A program made the position numbers and the translations under genes. Positions 1 through 6,372 of a DNA stretch of 10,055 bases are shown in pieces. This stretch comes from Rickettsiales bacterium (GTDB lineage: Bacteria > Pseudomonadota > Alphaproteobacteria > Rickettsiales > UBA1997): assembly GCA_031283795.1 (NCBI GenBank), contig JAITBB010000053.1:1-10055 (forward strand), read 5' to 3'. The notes below the pieces were generated by a model, which saw only the letters and a list, made by a program, of their open reading frames with translations, made no database searches and had not been told where the DNA came from. Positions within the stretch are counted from its first letter, which is position 1. Each line of letters begins with the position of its first letter.

Positions 1-1252
1 CAATCTGGTCTCCGCTCTGATTGATAACCACATAAATTTTGGTAACGAGTTGAATCTTAAAACGGTTTTCTGGAAACGGGCTATGGATATGAATGATAGA
101 GCTCTTAGAAACGTGATTGTGGGCATTGGAGAAAACAATGGTTCTCTGAGAGAGGATGGATTCATAATAACTGTGGCCTCTGAGATAATGGCCATAGTTT
201 GTCTGGCCGAAGACATGATGGATCTCAGAAGTAGACTATCGAAGATAGTACTAGGTTGCAGCGGAGATGGGAAAAACATAACTCTTGGTGATCTAGAAGC
301 TGTGGGTAGTGTAGTTGCTCTGCTGAGAGACGCGATGAAACCAAATCTTGTGCAAACTCTGGAGGGAGTACCAACTCTGGTGCACGGAGGCCCATTTGCA
401 AACATAGCCCATGGATGCAGCAGTGTGGTGGCCACAAAAACGGCTCTGAAACTGGTAGACTATGTGGTCACAGAGGCTGGATTCGGTGCGGATCTTGGAG
501 CCGAGAAGTTTTTTGACATAAAGTGCAGAGAAGCTGGCCTGACACCGGACGCTGTGGTTCTGGTGGCCACCTGCAGAGCTCTTAAGCATAACGGTGGAGT
601 GACCAGAAAAGATCTGGTCACTGAAAATATAGAGGCCATCAGAATTGGCGCCTCAAATCTAATCAGACACGTTGAGAACATAGGAAAATACGGTTTGCCG
701 GTTGTTGTGGCTTTGAATAAATTCGATTTTGACACGGCTAGAGAAATTGAGGTGGTCAGAGACATTTGCAGGGATCTGGCCGTAGATTTTACCGTCTGCG
801 AAGCCTGGTCTAGAGGTGGCGCCGGCGCCGAGAATCTTGTTGATAGGGTTCTGGAGGTTCTGGAGAAGAAGAATGGGAGTTTTAGATTCCTCTATGATTT
901 GGAATTACCTCTGGAAATGAAAATTGAGACCATAGCCAGAGAAATATATAGAGCCAGAGATGTTAGATTCTCTCCAGGAGCCCTAAAAAAACTCAGGCAA
1001 TATGGTGATGGTGGTTTTGCCAAACTTCCCGTATGCATAGCGAAAACCCAGTATTCCTTTAGTGATGATCCAAAGCTGCTAGGGGCGCCAAAAAATTTCA
1101 CGCTAACTCTGAGCGATGTCAGCATATCAGCTGGAGCAGGGTTTGTAGTCTGCCTAGCCGGCGACATAATGACCATGCCGGGTCTCCCATCAAAACCCAA
1201 TGCACTCAGCATAGACGTAGACAGGAACGGAGACATAGTGGGACTGTTCTAG
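1..1252 (+). CDS. fhs: Formate-tetrahydrofolate ligase, C-terminal part (5' end outside window)
   Basis: This enzyme (10-formyl-THF synthetase) joins formate to tetrahydrofolate using ATP, giving cytosolic 10-formyl-THF for purine and formyl-Met-tRNA synthesis. The reading frame is open from base 2 (NLVSALIDNHI...) with no stop before it, so the gene starts upstream; a TTG at 50 is internal because family homology (IDNHINFGNEL) precedes it. About 416 codons are present. The family is usually near 556 residues, so roughly 140 N-terminal residues, including the ATP-binding P-loop, are missing. Visible family blocks: WKRAMDMNDRALR near residues 22-34; VPTLVHGGPFANIAHG from about 123; the second family signature VATCRALKHNGG at 188-199, with Cys where Ile/Val is usual; LPVVVALNKF; and the C-terminal IMTMPGLPSKPNAL block ending GLF, as in other members. 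It ends at TAG, as expected, so TAG is a true stop in this organism. The identification is firm. Confidence 0.97.
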   Translation, partial: NLVSALIDNHINFGNELNLKTVFWKRAMDMNDRALRNVIVGIGENNGSLREDGFIITVASEIMAIVCLAEDMMDLRSRLSKIVLGCSGDGKNITLGDLEAVGSVVALLRDAMKPNLVQTLEGVPTLVHGGPFANIAHGCSSVVATKTALKLVDYVVTEAGFGADLGAEKFFDIKCREAGLTPDAVVLVATCRALKHNGGVTRKDLVTENIEAIRIGASNLIRHVENIGKYGLPVVVALNKFDFDTAREIEVVRDICRDLAVDFTVCEAWSRGGAGAENLVDRVLEVLEKKNGSFRFLYDLELPLEMKIETIAREIYRARDVRFSPGALKKLRQYGDGGFAKLPVCIAKTQYSFSDDPKLLGAPKNFTLTLSDVSISAGAGFVVCLAGDIMTMPGLPSKPNALSIDVDRNGDIVGLF

Positions 1253-1599
1253 TCTCTGGGAGCGAAGTACTATCTAGTTCTGCTACCCCGCCTCTTCTTC
1301 TCGATCGAATAGAATCACCTCTAGCCATCTGTTCTAAATATGAATGTTCCGGCACAGGGAAAAAACCTAGAAAATATATTAGTGGGGCGCAGTGCTGGAT
1401 GGGAACTGCAACCTCTAGAACAATGGGAAGCCCAGCCGGGAGATTTAATTTTTCCCATGCTCCAAATATTTACTTTATTAGGGTCACTATAACTGAACTA
1501 ATAACCAAGAGCATAGCTGAGTGCCAGAGGTAGGTTCTTGTATGTTTAAGTGATCTGGTATACCATATCATTATCTATTGATAGTATAGGAAATGGGAA
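1253..1599. other. Intergenic gap of 347 bases, no gene recognised
   Basis: No coding frame of convincing quality, tRNA or strong terminator is seen. A weak inverted repeat (ATGGGAA near 1422 with TTCCCAT near 1453) has a long loop and no T-run. Just before the next gene are the 8-base palindrome GGTATACC and the small inverted repeat TATCTATTGATA. A TTGTAT ... TATACC pair near 1537-1563 is a poor promoter match with a short spacer. A good ribosome-binding site AGGAA lies at 1588-1592. Confidence 0.5.
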
Positions 1600-2028
1600 G
1601 TGGTCTTAAGAATAACTGGTAGAGTTTATGAAGAGCTTAGTTTTATAGGACCTAAAAGATGCTATGTTGACTGCAGAGAGGGTCTAACCAAATACACCTA
1701 TGTCGGCGAATTTGAACTGGGAGCATATGAAAGACCCGTTCTCACTGGAAACGGAAAATTGTTCCTGAGGGGCAGTAAAGAACTGAGATACGAAGGTGCT
1801 TTAGTAGGTGGTGCTAGGGAAGGAAGAGGGAAGTCCTACCACCAAAATGGGAAATTGTGGTATATTGGTAATTGGAAGAATAATAGGAGAGAGGGAAAGG
1901 GAAGAGAGTACTATCTGGATGGGAAATCATGGTATGATGGTGATTGGAAAAACGATATGGAAAATGGATGGGGGTACTCTACTCATCAAATGGAGCTAAA
2001 TGCAGTGGTAGATGGAAAAATGGTATGA
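1600..2028 (+). CDS. MORN-repeat protein, N-terminal piece of a frameshifted gene
   Basis: The frame starts at GTG 1600, the only start after an in-frame TAG at 1582, with AGGAA (1588-1592) seven bases upstream. MORN repeats (YxGxWxxGxxxGxG) begin near residues 34, 64, 88 and 112: YVGEF, YEGAL, YIGNW, YDGDW. MORN repeats usually bind lipids or proteins. There is no signal peptide, unlike the MORN proteins at the right of the window, so any export would need a specialised secretion system. The pattern is lost after residue 125 (ENGWG) and the last 17 residues (YSTHQMELNAVVDGKMV) do not fit. The -1 frame resumes MORN sequence at once (VLYSSNGAKCSGRWKNGMREG). The break falls on five G at 1970-1974; six would restore the frame. 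So this is probably the front part of a longer gene running to 2891 or 3899, either truly broken or a base-count error. Confidence 0.75.
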   Translation: MVLRITGRVYEELSFIGPKRCYVDCREGLTKYTYVGEFELGAYERPVLTGNGKLFLRGSKELRYEGALVGGAREGRGKSYHQNGKLWYIGNWKNNRREGKGREYYLDGKSWYDGDWKNDMENGWGYSTHQMELNAVVDGKMV

Positions 2029-2891
2029 GAGAAGGAAAAATGGTGTACACTGACCAGACAAATTTCGTTTATGAGATTTTGTACAGCAAAGATCTCCCAT
2101 TAGAAAAAACTGTCATGTCCGATGAATTGTACGAAAAAAATAATGGAGAAATCGCCGGCGAAGCCTCTGGAGGAGAAAGAAGAAAGATATGTACAACAAT
2201 ATGCAATAAAAATGGTCGTTATTCCGTAACGACTTACAATCTCTATAGATCCAATGGAACCCTGGAGAGATCGTTGAGGGTGGACTATATAAAGCTTAAT
2301 AAACTGCTGAATGAAGGTAAACTGAACTCTATAGTGCCAGAGGCCATAGAGGATGTGACAAAGGGTCTAAAAAAATATGAGAAAATTAGAACCCTCAGCG
2401 AAATTAGAAAGTGTCTAAAGGCGTGCTCTAGACAGATTCTTCTGGACAAAATGCATTCGGGAGAACGGGGAGTTTATGGTGGATTTATAGAGTTGCAAAA
2501 TCTGATACTACTGGCAGGTTTGGAGGACTCCGAGATTAAAATGGTAAGATTCTCCTGTGATGAATCCTGTAGCGAAAAAATAAAACAGTACTATGACAGT
2601 GTGGGGGCCCTTCTAGGATACATAGGCATCAACCTGAAGAGCATAGGAAACATTGATGGGGACTTCATCATCATAGATATATCGGTACTCAGTGGAGTGC
2701 ACTCCGTCAGTGTCGTCATTGATCTGAAAAAACTAAGGGAACTCAAAGGGCAGGGTAAAGACATAGCCACGACCGATGAGCTGTTTATTTTCATCTTTGA
2801 CAGCAGCAGAGTTATTGGTAATTCTGAATGTGAGGAAAATAATCTAAGCAATATCCAAAAAAACTGTGTGTTTGTAAATCGGACTATGTAG
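2025..2891 (+). CDS. Middle piece of the MORN gene; last MORN repeat plus possible YopJ-like catalytic half-domain
   Basis: The start chosen is ATG 2025, which overlaps the upstream stop as ATGA, so translational coupling is possible. An upstream in-frame ATG at 1944 would add residues that do not fit the MORN pattern until about 1974. The piece (288 aa) opens with the end of a MORN repeat (MREGKMVYTD), then a domain not recognised at the family level. Near its end, GDFIIID...SGVHSVSVVIDL and ELFIFIFDSS look like two beta strands carrying a His (codon 2700-2702, residue 226) and an Asp (2799-2801, residue 259). YopJ-type acetyltransferases have a comparable strand-His-strand-acid layout. The frame ends at TAG 2889, but the same frame continues directly with RLGSCWYHAVSFTMAMAK, which looks like the nucleophile-Cys helix of such enzymes. 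The YopJ link is inference from pattern and spacing only. As translated, this piece would lack the Cys and should be inactive. Confidence 0.6.
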   Translation: MREGKMVYTDQTNFVYEILYSKDLPLEKTVMSDELYEKNNGEIAGEASGGERRKICTTICNKNGRYSVTTYNLYRSNGTLERSLRVDYIKLNKLLNEGKLNSIVPEAIEDVTKGLKKYEKIRTLSEIRKCLKACSRQILLDKMHSGERGVYGGFIELQNLILLAGLEDSEIKMVRFSCDESCSEKIKQYYDSVGALLGYIGINLKSIGNIDGDFIIIDISVLSGVHSVSVVIDLKKLRELKGQGKDIATTDELFIFIFDSSRVIGNSECEENNLSNIQKNCVFVNRTM

Positions 2892-2918
2892 AGACTTGGA
2901 AGCTGCTGGTACCATGCG

Positions 2919-3899
2919 GTGAGTTTCACTATGGCTATGGCCAAGAATCCGGACATCTGCAAAAACCTTAGAAAGAATGCCGTTGTGAAACAAGATGGTC
3001 CTGGAGGACGATTTGTGTGGGAGTTTTTCAGGTTTGCAGATGGATTACTAAATATATTTGAGGTGGAGCAAGTGTTGCAGCTCCAGAAAGTTGCGATGGG
3101 AAATGGTATTGGAACAATTAATGGTTTGTCGATGTCAAAACTAGTGGTCCTAGAATCCATCAGGTATGGGATGGAAAAACTTCTGGTTGATGATGAATTA
3201 CTCTCAACCTCCGAGAAGAGAATCAACACTCTGATCGAAGGAAGGGAAAAGGAGTTGGGAGCCAATTTTAGTGAAGAAACCAAGAAAAGTCTGAGAGAAG
3301 AACATAAAAATCAGTTATCCAGAGGAATTGGAAAAATAACTCCAGAGTTAATTAGAGGAGAATACTATGATCCGTCAGATGGTGCGGGAGATTCAGAGGG
3401 AGAGAAGTTTCTCCAAATTTTGGAGAGGGTGAAGGTGCTTCATGACAAAGAGAGTGAATTCGCCAAAATGCTATCACGAGCCGAGAAAGCTGAGAGTGGA
3501 CTACTAGAAATTAGGAATCTCGAAGTGATAGAGAGCGAATTTGGTCTCACTATCAGAGTGGAGGATGAGACTAGTCAGCATAGGCCATGGTGGAAGATAG
3601 GTAGTTGGCTACCAAAGTTGACGCGTGAGGAAAATAATGCCGGAAGACTAGAGACTATGGATATCAGAGCGGCAGAGGGTGAATCTGACTCCACTGCCAG
3701 AGTGGAAAATGAGACGGGTCGGTGGAAGCTATGGCGGAGGATAAGCAGTTGGCTACCAAAGTTGACGCGGGAGGAGAATAATGCCGGAAGACTAAAGACT
3801 ATGGATATCAAAGCGGCAGAGGTTGAACTTGATTCCAGCACTGGGATGGGTATAGAGGAGGTTACCAATCTAGCCACAGTGAGCGCACTAGGGAAGTAG
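2919..3899 (+). CDS. C-terminal piece: helical protein with tandem Trp-containing repeats, function unknown
   Basis: The frame is the same as that of the preceding piece, separated only by TAG 2889 and 27 bases that read RLGSCWYHA. Possible starts are GTG 2919, ATG 2931 and ATG 2937; none has a good ribosome-binding site, which fits a severed tail better than an independent gene. From GTG 2919 it is 326 aa. Residues 1 to about 200 are charged and largely helical (for example KESEFAKMLSRAEKAESGLLEIRNLE), suggesting coiled coil. Residues 206-301 are two copies of a 48-residue repeat with the shared core SWLPKLTREENNAGRL and a variable Trp/basic stretch before it (RPWWKIG, WKLWRRIS). A third, partial copy follows. 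No signal peptide or clear membrane span is seen. Arginine codon use matches fhs and tkt, so there is no sign of recent foreign origin. The function is not recognised. Confidence 0.6.
   Translation: MSFTMAMAKNPDICKNLRKNAVVKQDGPGGRFVWEFFRFADGLLNIFEVEQVLQLQKVAMGNGIGTINGLSMSKLVVLESIRYGMEKLLVDDELLSTSEKRINTLIEGREKELGANFSEETKKSLREEHKNQLSRGIGKITPELIRGEYYDPSDGAGDSEGEKFLQILERVKVLHDKESEFAKMLSRAEKAESGLLEIRNLEVIESEFGLTIRVEDETSQHRPWWKIGSWLPKLTREENNAGRLETMDIRAAEGESDSTARVENETGRWKLWRRISSWLPKLTREENNAGRLKTMDIKAAEVELDSSTGMGIEEVTNLATVSALGK
3534..3860 (+). repeat. 144-base in-frame tandem repeat, two copies plus a partial third
   Basis: Copy 1 is 3534-3677, copy 2 is 3678-3821, and a diverged partial copy is 3822-3860. 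The period is 144 bases (48 codons). The strongest identity is in the second half of each unit, from agttggctaccaaag (3603 and 3747) to the codons for MDI(R/K)AAE. The first halves are more diverged: SEFGLTIRVEDET, GESDSTARVENET, and VELDSSTGMGIEE in the partial copy. The repeat keeps the reading frame. Confidence 0.9.
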
Positions 3900-4167
3900 A
3901 GAGGGGGAGCCCGCTAGGAAATCTTATTTTCTGTGTTTTAGACGTGTTCTGTCGATATTATCAGAATTGAATCGGAGGTCTAGAATAGCGGTCAGTCAAT
4001 CTTGGCAATGAAAATGAATAGGCGTGGATAGGTAAGTTGAATAGTGTATCTGTGCCCGTTAGGATATAGGGAACAGAAAATTTGTGATGGGACAGCAAAA
4101 TATGATGAACTGTTGCTATTTGATAATTTATACCTATGCTTTCATTCACAGATAATTACTCTGAACT
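3900..4167. other. Intergenic region upstream of tkt (268 bases)
   Basis: No convincing gene or terminator is seen. Weak promoter-like pairs exist: TTGAAT (4037-4042) with TAGGAT (4060-4065) at a 17-base spacing, and TTGCTA (4113-4118) with TATGCT (4135-4140) at a 16-base spacing. Each -35 and -10 element matches consensus at only about four of six bases, so neither is reliable. The AT-rich stretch 4100-4135 is the more natural place for a tkt promoter. Confidence 0.3.
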
Positions 4168-6201
4168 ATGAACGACAACAGCATGAAAAAGATGGCAAAT
4201 GCCATAAGGTGCTTGTCCATAGAGGCTATAGCCAGAGCTAATTCCGGACATCCGGGACTTCCTCTTGGATTTGCGGACGTGGCGACTGTGTTATTTACTA
4301 AATATCTCAAATTTTCTCCTAAAAACCCAAAATGGGTCAATAGAGATAGGTTTGTACTGTCAGCCGGACACGGTTCAATACTTTTGTACTCACTTCTGTA
4401 TCTGACAGGCTATGAGGATTGCGGCCTGGATGATATAAAAAATTTTAGACAGCTAGGCGCAAAAACGGCTGGTCATCCGGAATACGGGTATTTGAGTGGT
4501 ATAGAGACAACGACGGGACCTCTGGGACAGGGTGTAGCAAATGCCGTTGGCATGGCTCTGGGAGAGAGACATTTTAATGCCAAATTTGGTGATTTGATTG
4601 ACCACAAAACCTACTGTGTGGTGGGTGATGGCTGCCTCATGGAGGGCATATCTTACGAGGCGCTTTCTCTGGCAGGAAATCTATCTCTGAAAAATCTGGT
4701 GCTGCTCTGGGATAATAATGAGATCACTATAGATGGCAACACAGCAATCACCAGAAATGAAAACATGAGGATGAGAATGGAATCCGTAGGTTTCCACTAC
4801 CTAGAGGCAGATGGCCATGACTATGGCTCCATAGATGAGGCTCTGGGGCTTGCTCAGAAAAGCGATAGACCGGTTTTTATCTCCTTCAGAACCAGGATAG
4901 GATTTGCCTCTCCAAAGGAGGGAACCAGCAAGTGTCATGGTTCTCCGCTGACGGCCGAAGAAATAGCGGTAACAAAGAAAAAACTTGGTTGTGAAGACTG
5001 GAAAGAATTTGAAATTCCAGAGGATGTTCTGGAACTCTGGCGAGCCGCAGGTAGAGAAGGAGACGATACCTTCAAAAAATGGAATGGTAAACATAGAAGA
5101 TCTGCCAAGTTTAAAAGACTTGTCCAGTTTATAGAACCTCCAGAATCTAGCGGGCGCTGGACGAAAAATCTGCAGAATCTCAGAAAAAAAATTCTAGAGG
5201 AATCTCCAAAGGAGGCCACTAGAAAATCGTCTCAGAGAGTGCTGGAGATAATTACCAGTGATCTGGAGGCCATGATAGGTGGGAGTGCAGATCTAACTGG
5301 CTCGGTACTAACTGAAACTACCAGCACGGCGGAAAGGATAACGAAAAATTTCTACGGGGGGCGCTATATAGACTATGGCATACGGGAACATGCTATGGCC
5401 GGTCTAATGAATGGTCTTGCCCTCTATGGTCTGGTACCATACGCCGGAACGTTCCTATGCTTTTCTGACTATGAAAGGCCATCCATCAGATTGGCTGCGC
5501 TGATGAAATTGCAGTGTCTGTTTGTTCTGACGCATGACAGCATCGGTCTTGGCGAAGACGGTCCAACACATCAGCCTGTCGAGCACCTAGCAAGTCTGCG
5601 AGCCATACCAAATCTGAATGTATTCAGACCCGCAGATCTTCGGGAAACTATAGATTGCTATGAGGTGGCTCTGAGGAGCCGCGACACTCCGTCGGCTCTG
5701 GTATTCTCAAGACAAGCTGTTCCCTTTGTCACGGGGAAGAGAATGGAGGATAACCTGGCAAAGAGAGGAGCATACGTTCTGGTGGAAAGTAAGAAGGCTA
5801 TAGTTACAATAATCGCAACGGGAACGGAAGTTTCACTGGCTCTAGAGGTCCGGGAGGAGCTAGAAAAGTACGGTATTCCGGCTAGAGTAGTGTCTGCTCC
5901 GTGTCTAGACCTATTCGATAGGCAGGACAGTGGCTATAGAGACAGTGTACTTAGCCTTAAAACTATAAGGGTTGCCATTGAGGCGGCGGGGTCGCAGGGA
6001 TGGCATAGATATATAGGCGATGATGGCCTATTCTTTGGGATTGGGGAGGATAACTTTGGCCTGTCGGCCCCAGCAGAAGATGTATACGAACACTTTGGCA
6101 TCACTAGAGACAGAATCAGTGCTGATATTCTAAGGCACATTGGCCAGAAAATTCTGGTGGGAGCAGCTAAGGCTAAAAAACTCTGCAGAGATGACAAATA
6201 A
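4168..6201 (+). CDS. tkt: Transketolase, complete
   Basis: Transketolase moves two-carbon ketol units between sugar phosphates using thiamine diphosphate and Mg2+ in the cytosolic non-oxidative pentose phosphate pathway. It supplies ribose-5-phosphate and erythrose-4-phosphate. The 677-residue length is normal for the bacterial enzyme. Visible motifs: SGHPGLPLG (His28, substrate/cofactor site); AGHGSILLYSLLYL; GPLGQGVANAVGMA; the ThDP/Mg motif GDG at 153-155 through DNN at 182-184; the active-site His in KCHGSPL; the catalytic Glu407 in IDYGIREHAMAG; and THDSIGLGEDGPTHQPVEHLASLRAIPN in the pyrimidine domain, followed by the C-terminal domain. All key residues are present. ATG 4168 is chosen because about ten residues normally precede the ANAIR block. 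ATG 4183 is possible, and neither has a good ribosome-binding site. The gene stands alone, with gaps on both sides and no operon partner in the window. Confidence 0.97.
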   Translation: MNDNSMKKMANAIRCLSIEAIARANSGHPGLPLGFADVATVLFTKYLKFSPKNPKWVNRDRFVLSAGHGSILLYSLLYLTGYEDCGLDDIKNFRQLGAKTAGHPEYGYLSGIETTTGPLGQGVANAVGMALGERHFNAKFGDLIDHKTYCVVGDGCLMEGISYEALSLAGNLSLKNLVLLWDNNEITIDGNTAITRNENMRMRMESVGFHYLEADGHDYGSIDEALGLAQKSDRPVFISFRTRIGFASPKEGTSKCHGSPLTAEEIAVTKKKLGCEDWKEFEIPEDVLELWRAAGREGDDTFKKWNGKHRRSAKFKRLVQFIEPPESSGRWTKNLQNLRKKILEESPKEATRKSSQRVLEIITSDLEAMIGGSADLTGSVLTETTSTAERITKNFYGGRYIDYGIREHAMAGLMNGLALYGLVPYAGTFLCFSDYERPSIRLAALMKLQCLFVLTHDSIGLGEDGPTHQPVEHLASLRAIPNLNVFRPADLRETIDCYEVALRSRDTPSALVFSRQAVPFVTGKRMEDNLAKRGAYVLVESKKAIVTIIATGTEVSLALEVREELEKYGIPARVVSAPCLDLFDRQDSGYRDSVLSLKTIRVAIEAAGSQGWHRYIGDDGLFFGIGEDNFGLSAPAEDVYEHFGITRDRISADILRHIGQKILVGAAKAKKLCRDDK

Positions 6202-6305
6202 AGTGATAAATATCTGATGATGAGGTAACCGGTTTGCTCAGGAACTGGACTTTGGTGAGCCTCGGAGGAGTTAAATATTTGTGTAATTATATTTTTTAAT
6301 CCTTC

Positions 6306-6336
6306 TTGACAAAACGTCTCTGTTGCACCATATTAT
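6306..6336 (+). promoter_or_regulatory. Candidate promoter of the first secreted MORN gene
   Basis: A perfect TTGACA box lies at 6306-6311. The best -10 match is TATTAT at 6331-6336 with a long 19-base spacer; at a 17-base spacing the hexamer is CATATT. The ATG at 6373 follows 36 bases downstream of the TATTAT. The TTGACA is conserved in the second copy (8486). Caution: at the second copy this stretch is also the in-frame end of the transposase remnant, so the match may be coincidental. Confidence 0.45.
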
Positions 6337-6345
6337 TTAGTGCTT

Positions 6346-6357
6346 ATTATTAATAAT
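6346..6357. promoter_or_regulatory. 12-base perfect palindrome ATTATTAATAAT in the MORN leader
   Basis: This AT-rich palindrome sits between the candidate promoter and the start codon of the first MORN gene. It is conserved at 8526-8537 before the second. A related sequence (7941-7958, 16 of 18 bases palindromic) precedes the transposase remnant. It could be an operator or part of a mobile-element end; low sequence complexity limits confidence. Confidence 0.3.
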
Positions 6358-6372
6358 GAATTGAGTGTGACT

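Larger units (their letters stand above)
1600..3899 (+). pseudogene. Probable single ancestral gene: MORN domain + YopJ-like domain + repeat tail, broken twice
   Basis: The three pieces are best explained as one gene with two lesions. Lesion one is a missing G in the run at 1970-1974: adding one G joins the MORN repeats seamlessly. Lesion two is TAG 2889-2891, one transition from CAG (Gln). With both repaired, the product would be about 765 residues: five or more MORN repeats without a signal peptide, a domain ending in His(2700)-Asp(2799)-Gln(2889)-Cys(2904), then a helical tail with Trp repeats. The His-to-Cys distance is 68 codons; in YopJ (H109, C172) it is 63. The helix after the Cys (VSFTMAMAK) resembles the one after the YopJ nucleophile (F-S-L-A-L-A-K). 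The long intact frames between the lesions suggest recent inactivation, or use of coupling or recoding. The domain assignment is tentative; the continuity of the frames is seen directly. Confidence 0.55.

Noticed and set aside
225..1236. Several minus-strand open frames opposite fhs
   Set aside because: The + strand is a clear formate-tetrahydrofolate ligase; the antisense frames are by-products of its codon use.
2889..2891. TAG used as a sense codon throughout the genome
   Set aside because: fhs ends at TAG right after the family-typical C-terminus (GLF), so TAG acts as a normal stop here.
2591..3283. Long open frame on the minus strand (230 codons)
   Set aside because: It lies opposite the MORN-gene fragments, has Ser/Pro-rich shadow composition and no recognisable motif or start signal; the + strand frames carry the domain patterns.
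4044..4241. Short + strand open frame before and into tkt (65 codons)
   Set aside because: It overlaps the tkt start in another frame, has no ribosome-binding site and no recognisable sequence.
4801..6197. Minus-strand open frames opposite tkt
   Set aside because: They overlap conserved transketolase motifs and show no family features of their own.
6237..6262. Hairpin GCTCA...TGAGC after tkt as a terminator
   Set aside because: The stem is only five base pairs, the loop is long, and the T-run comes some 30 bases later.
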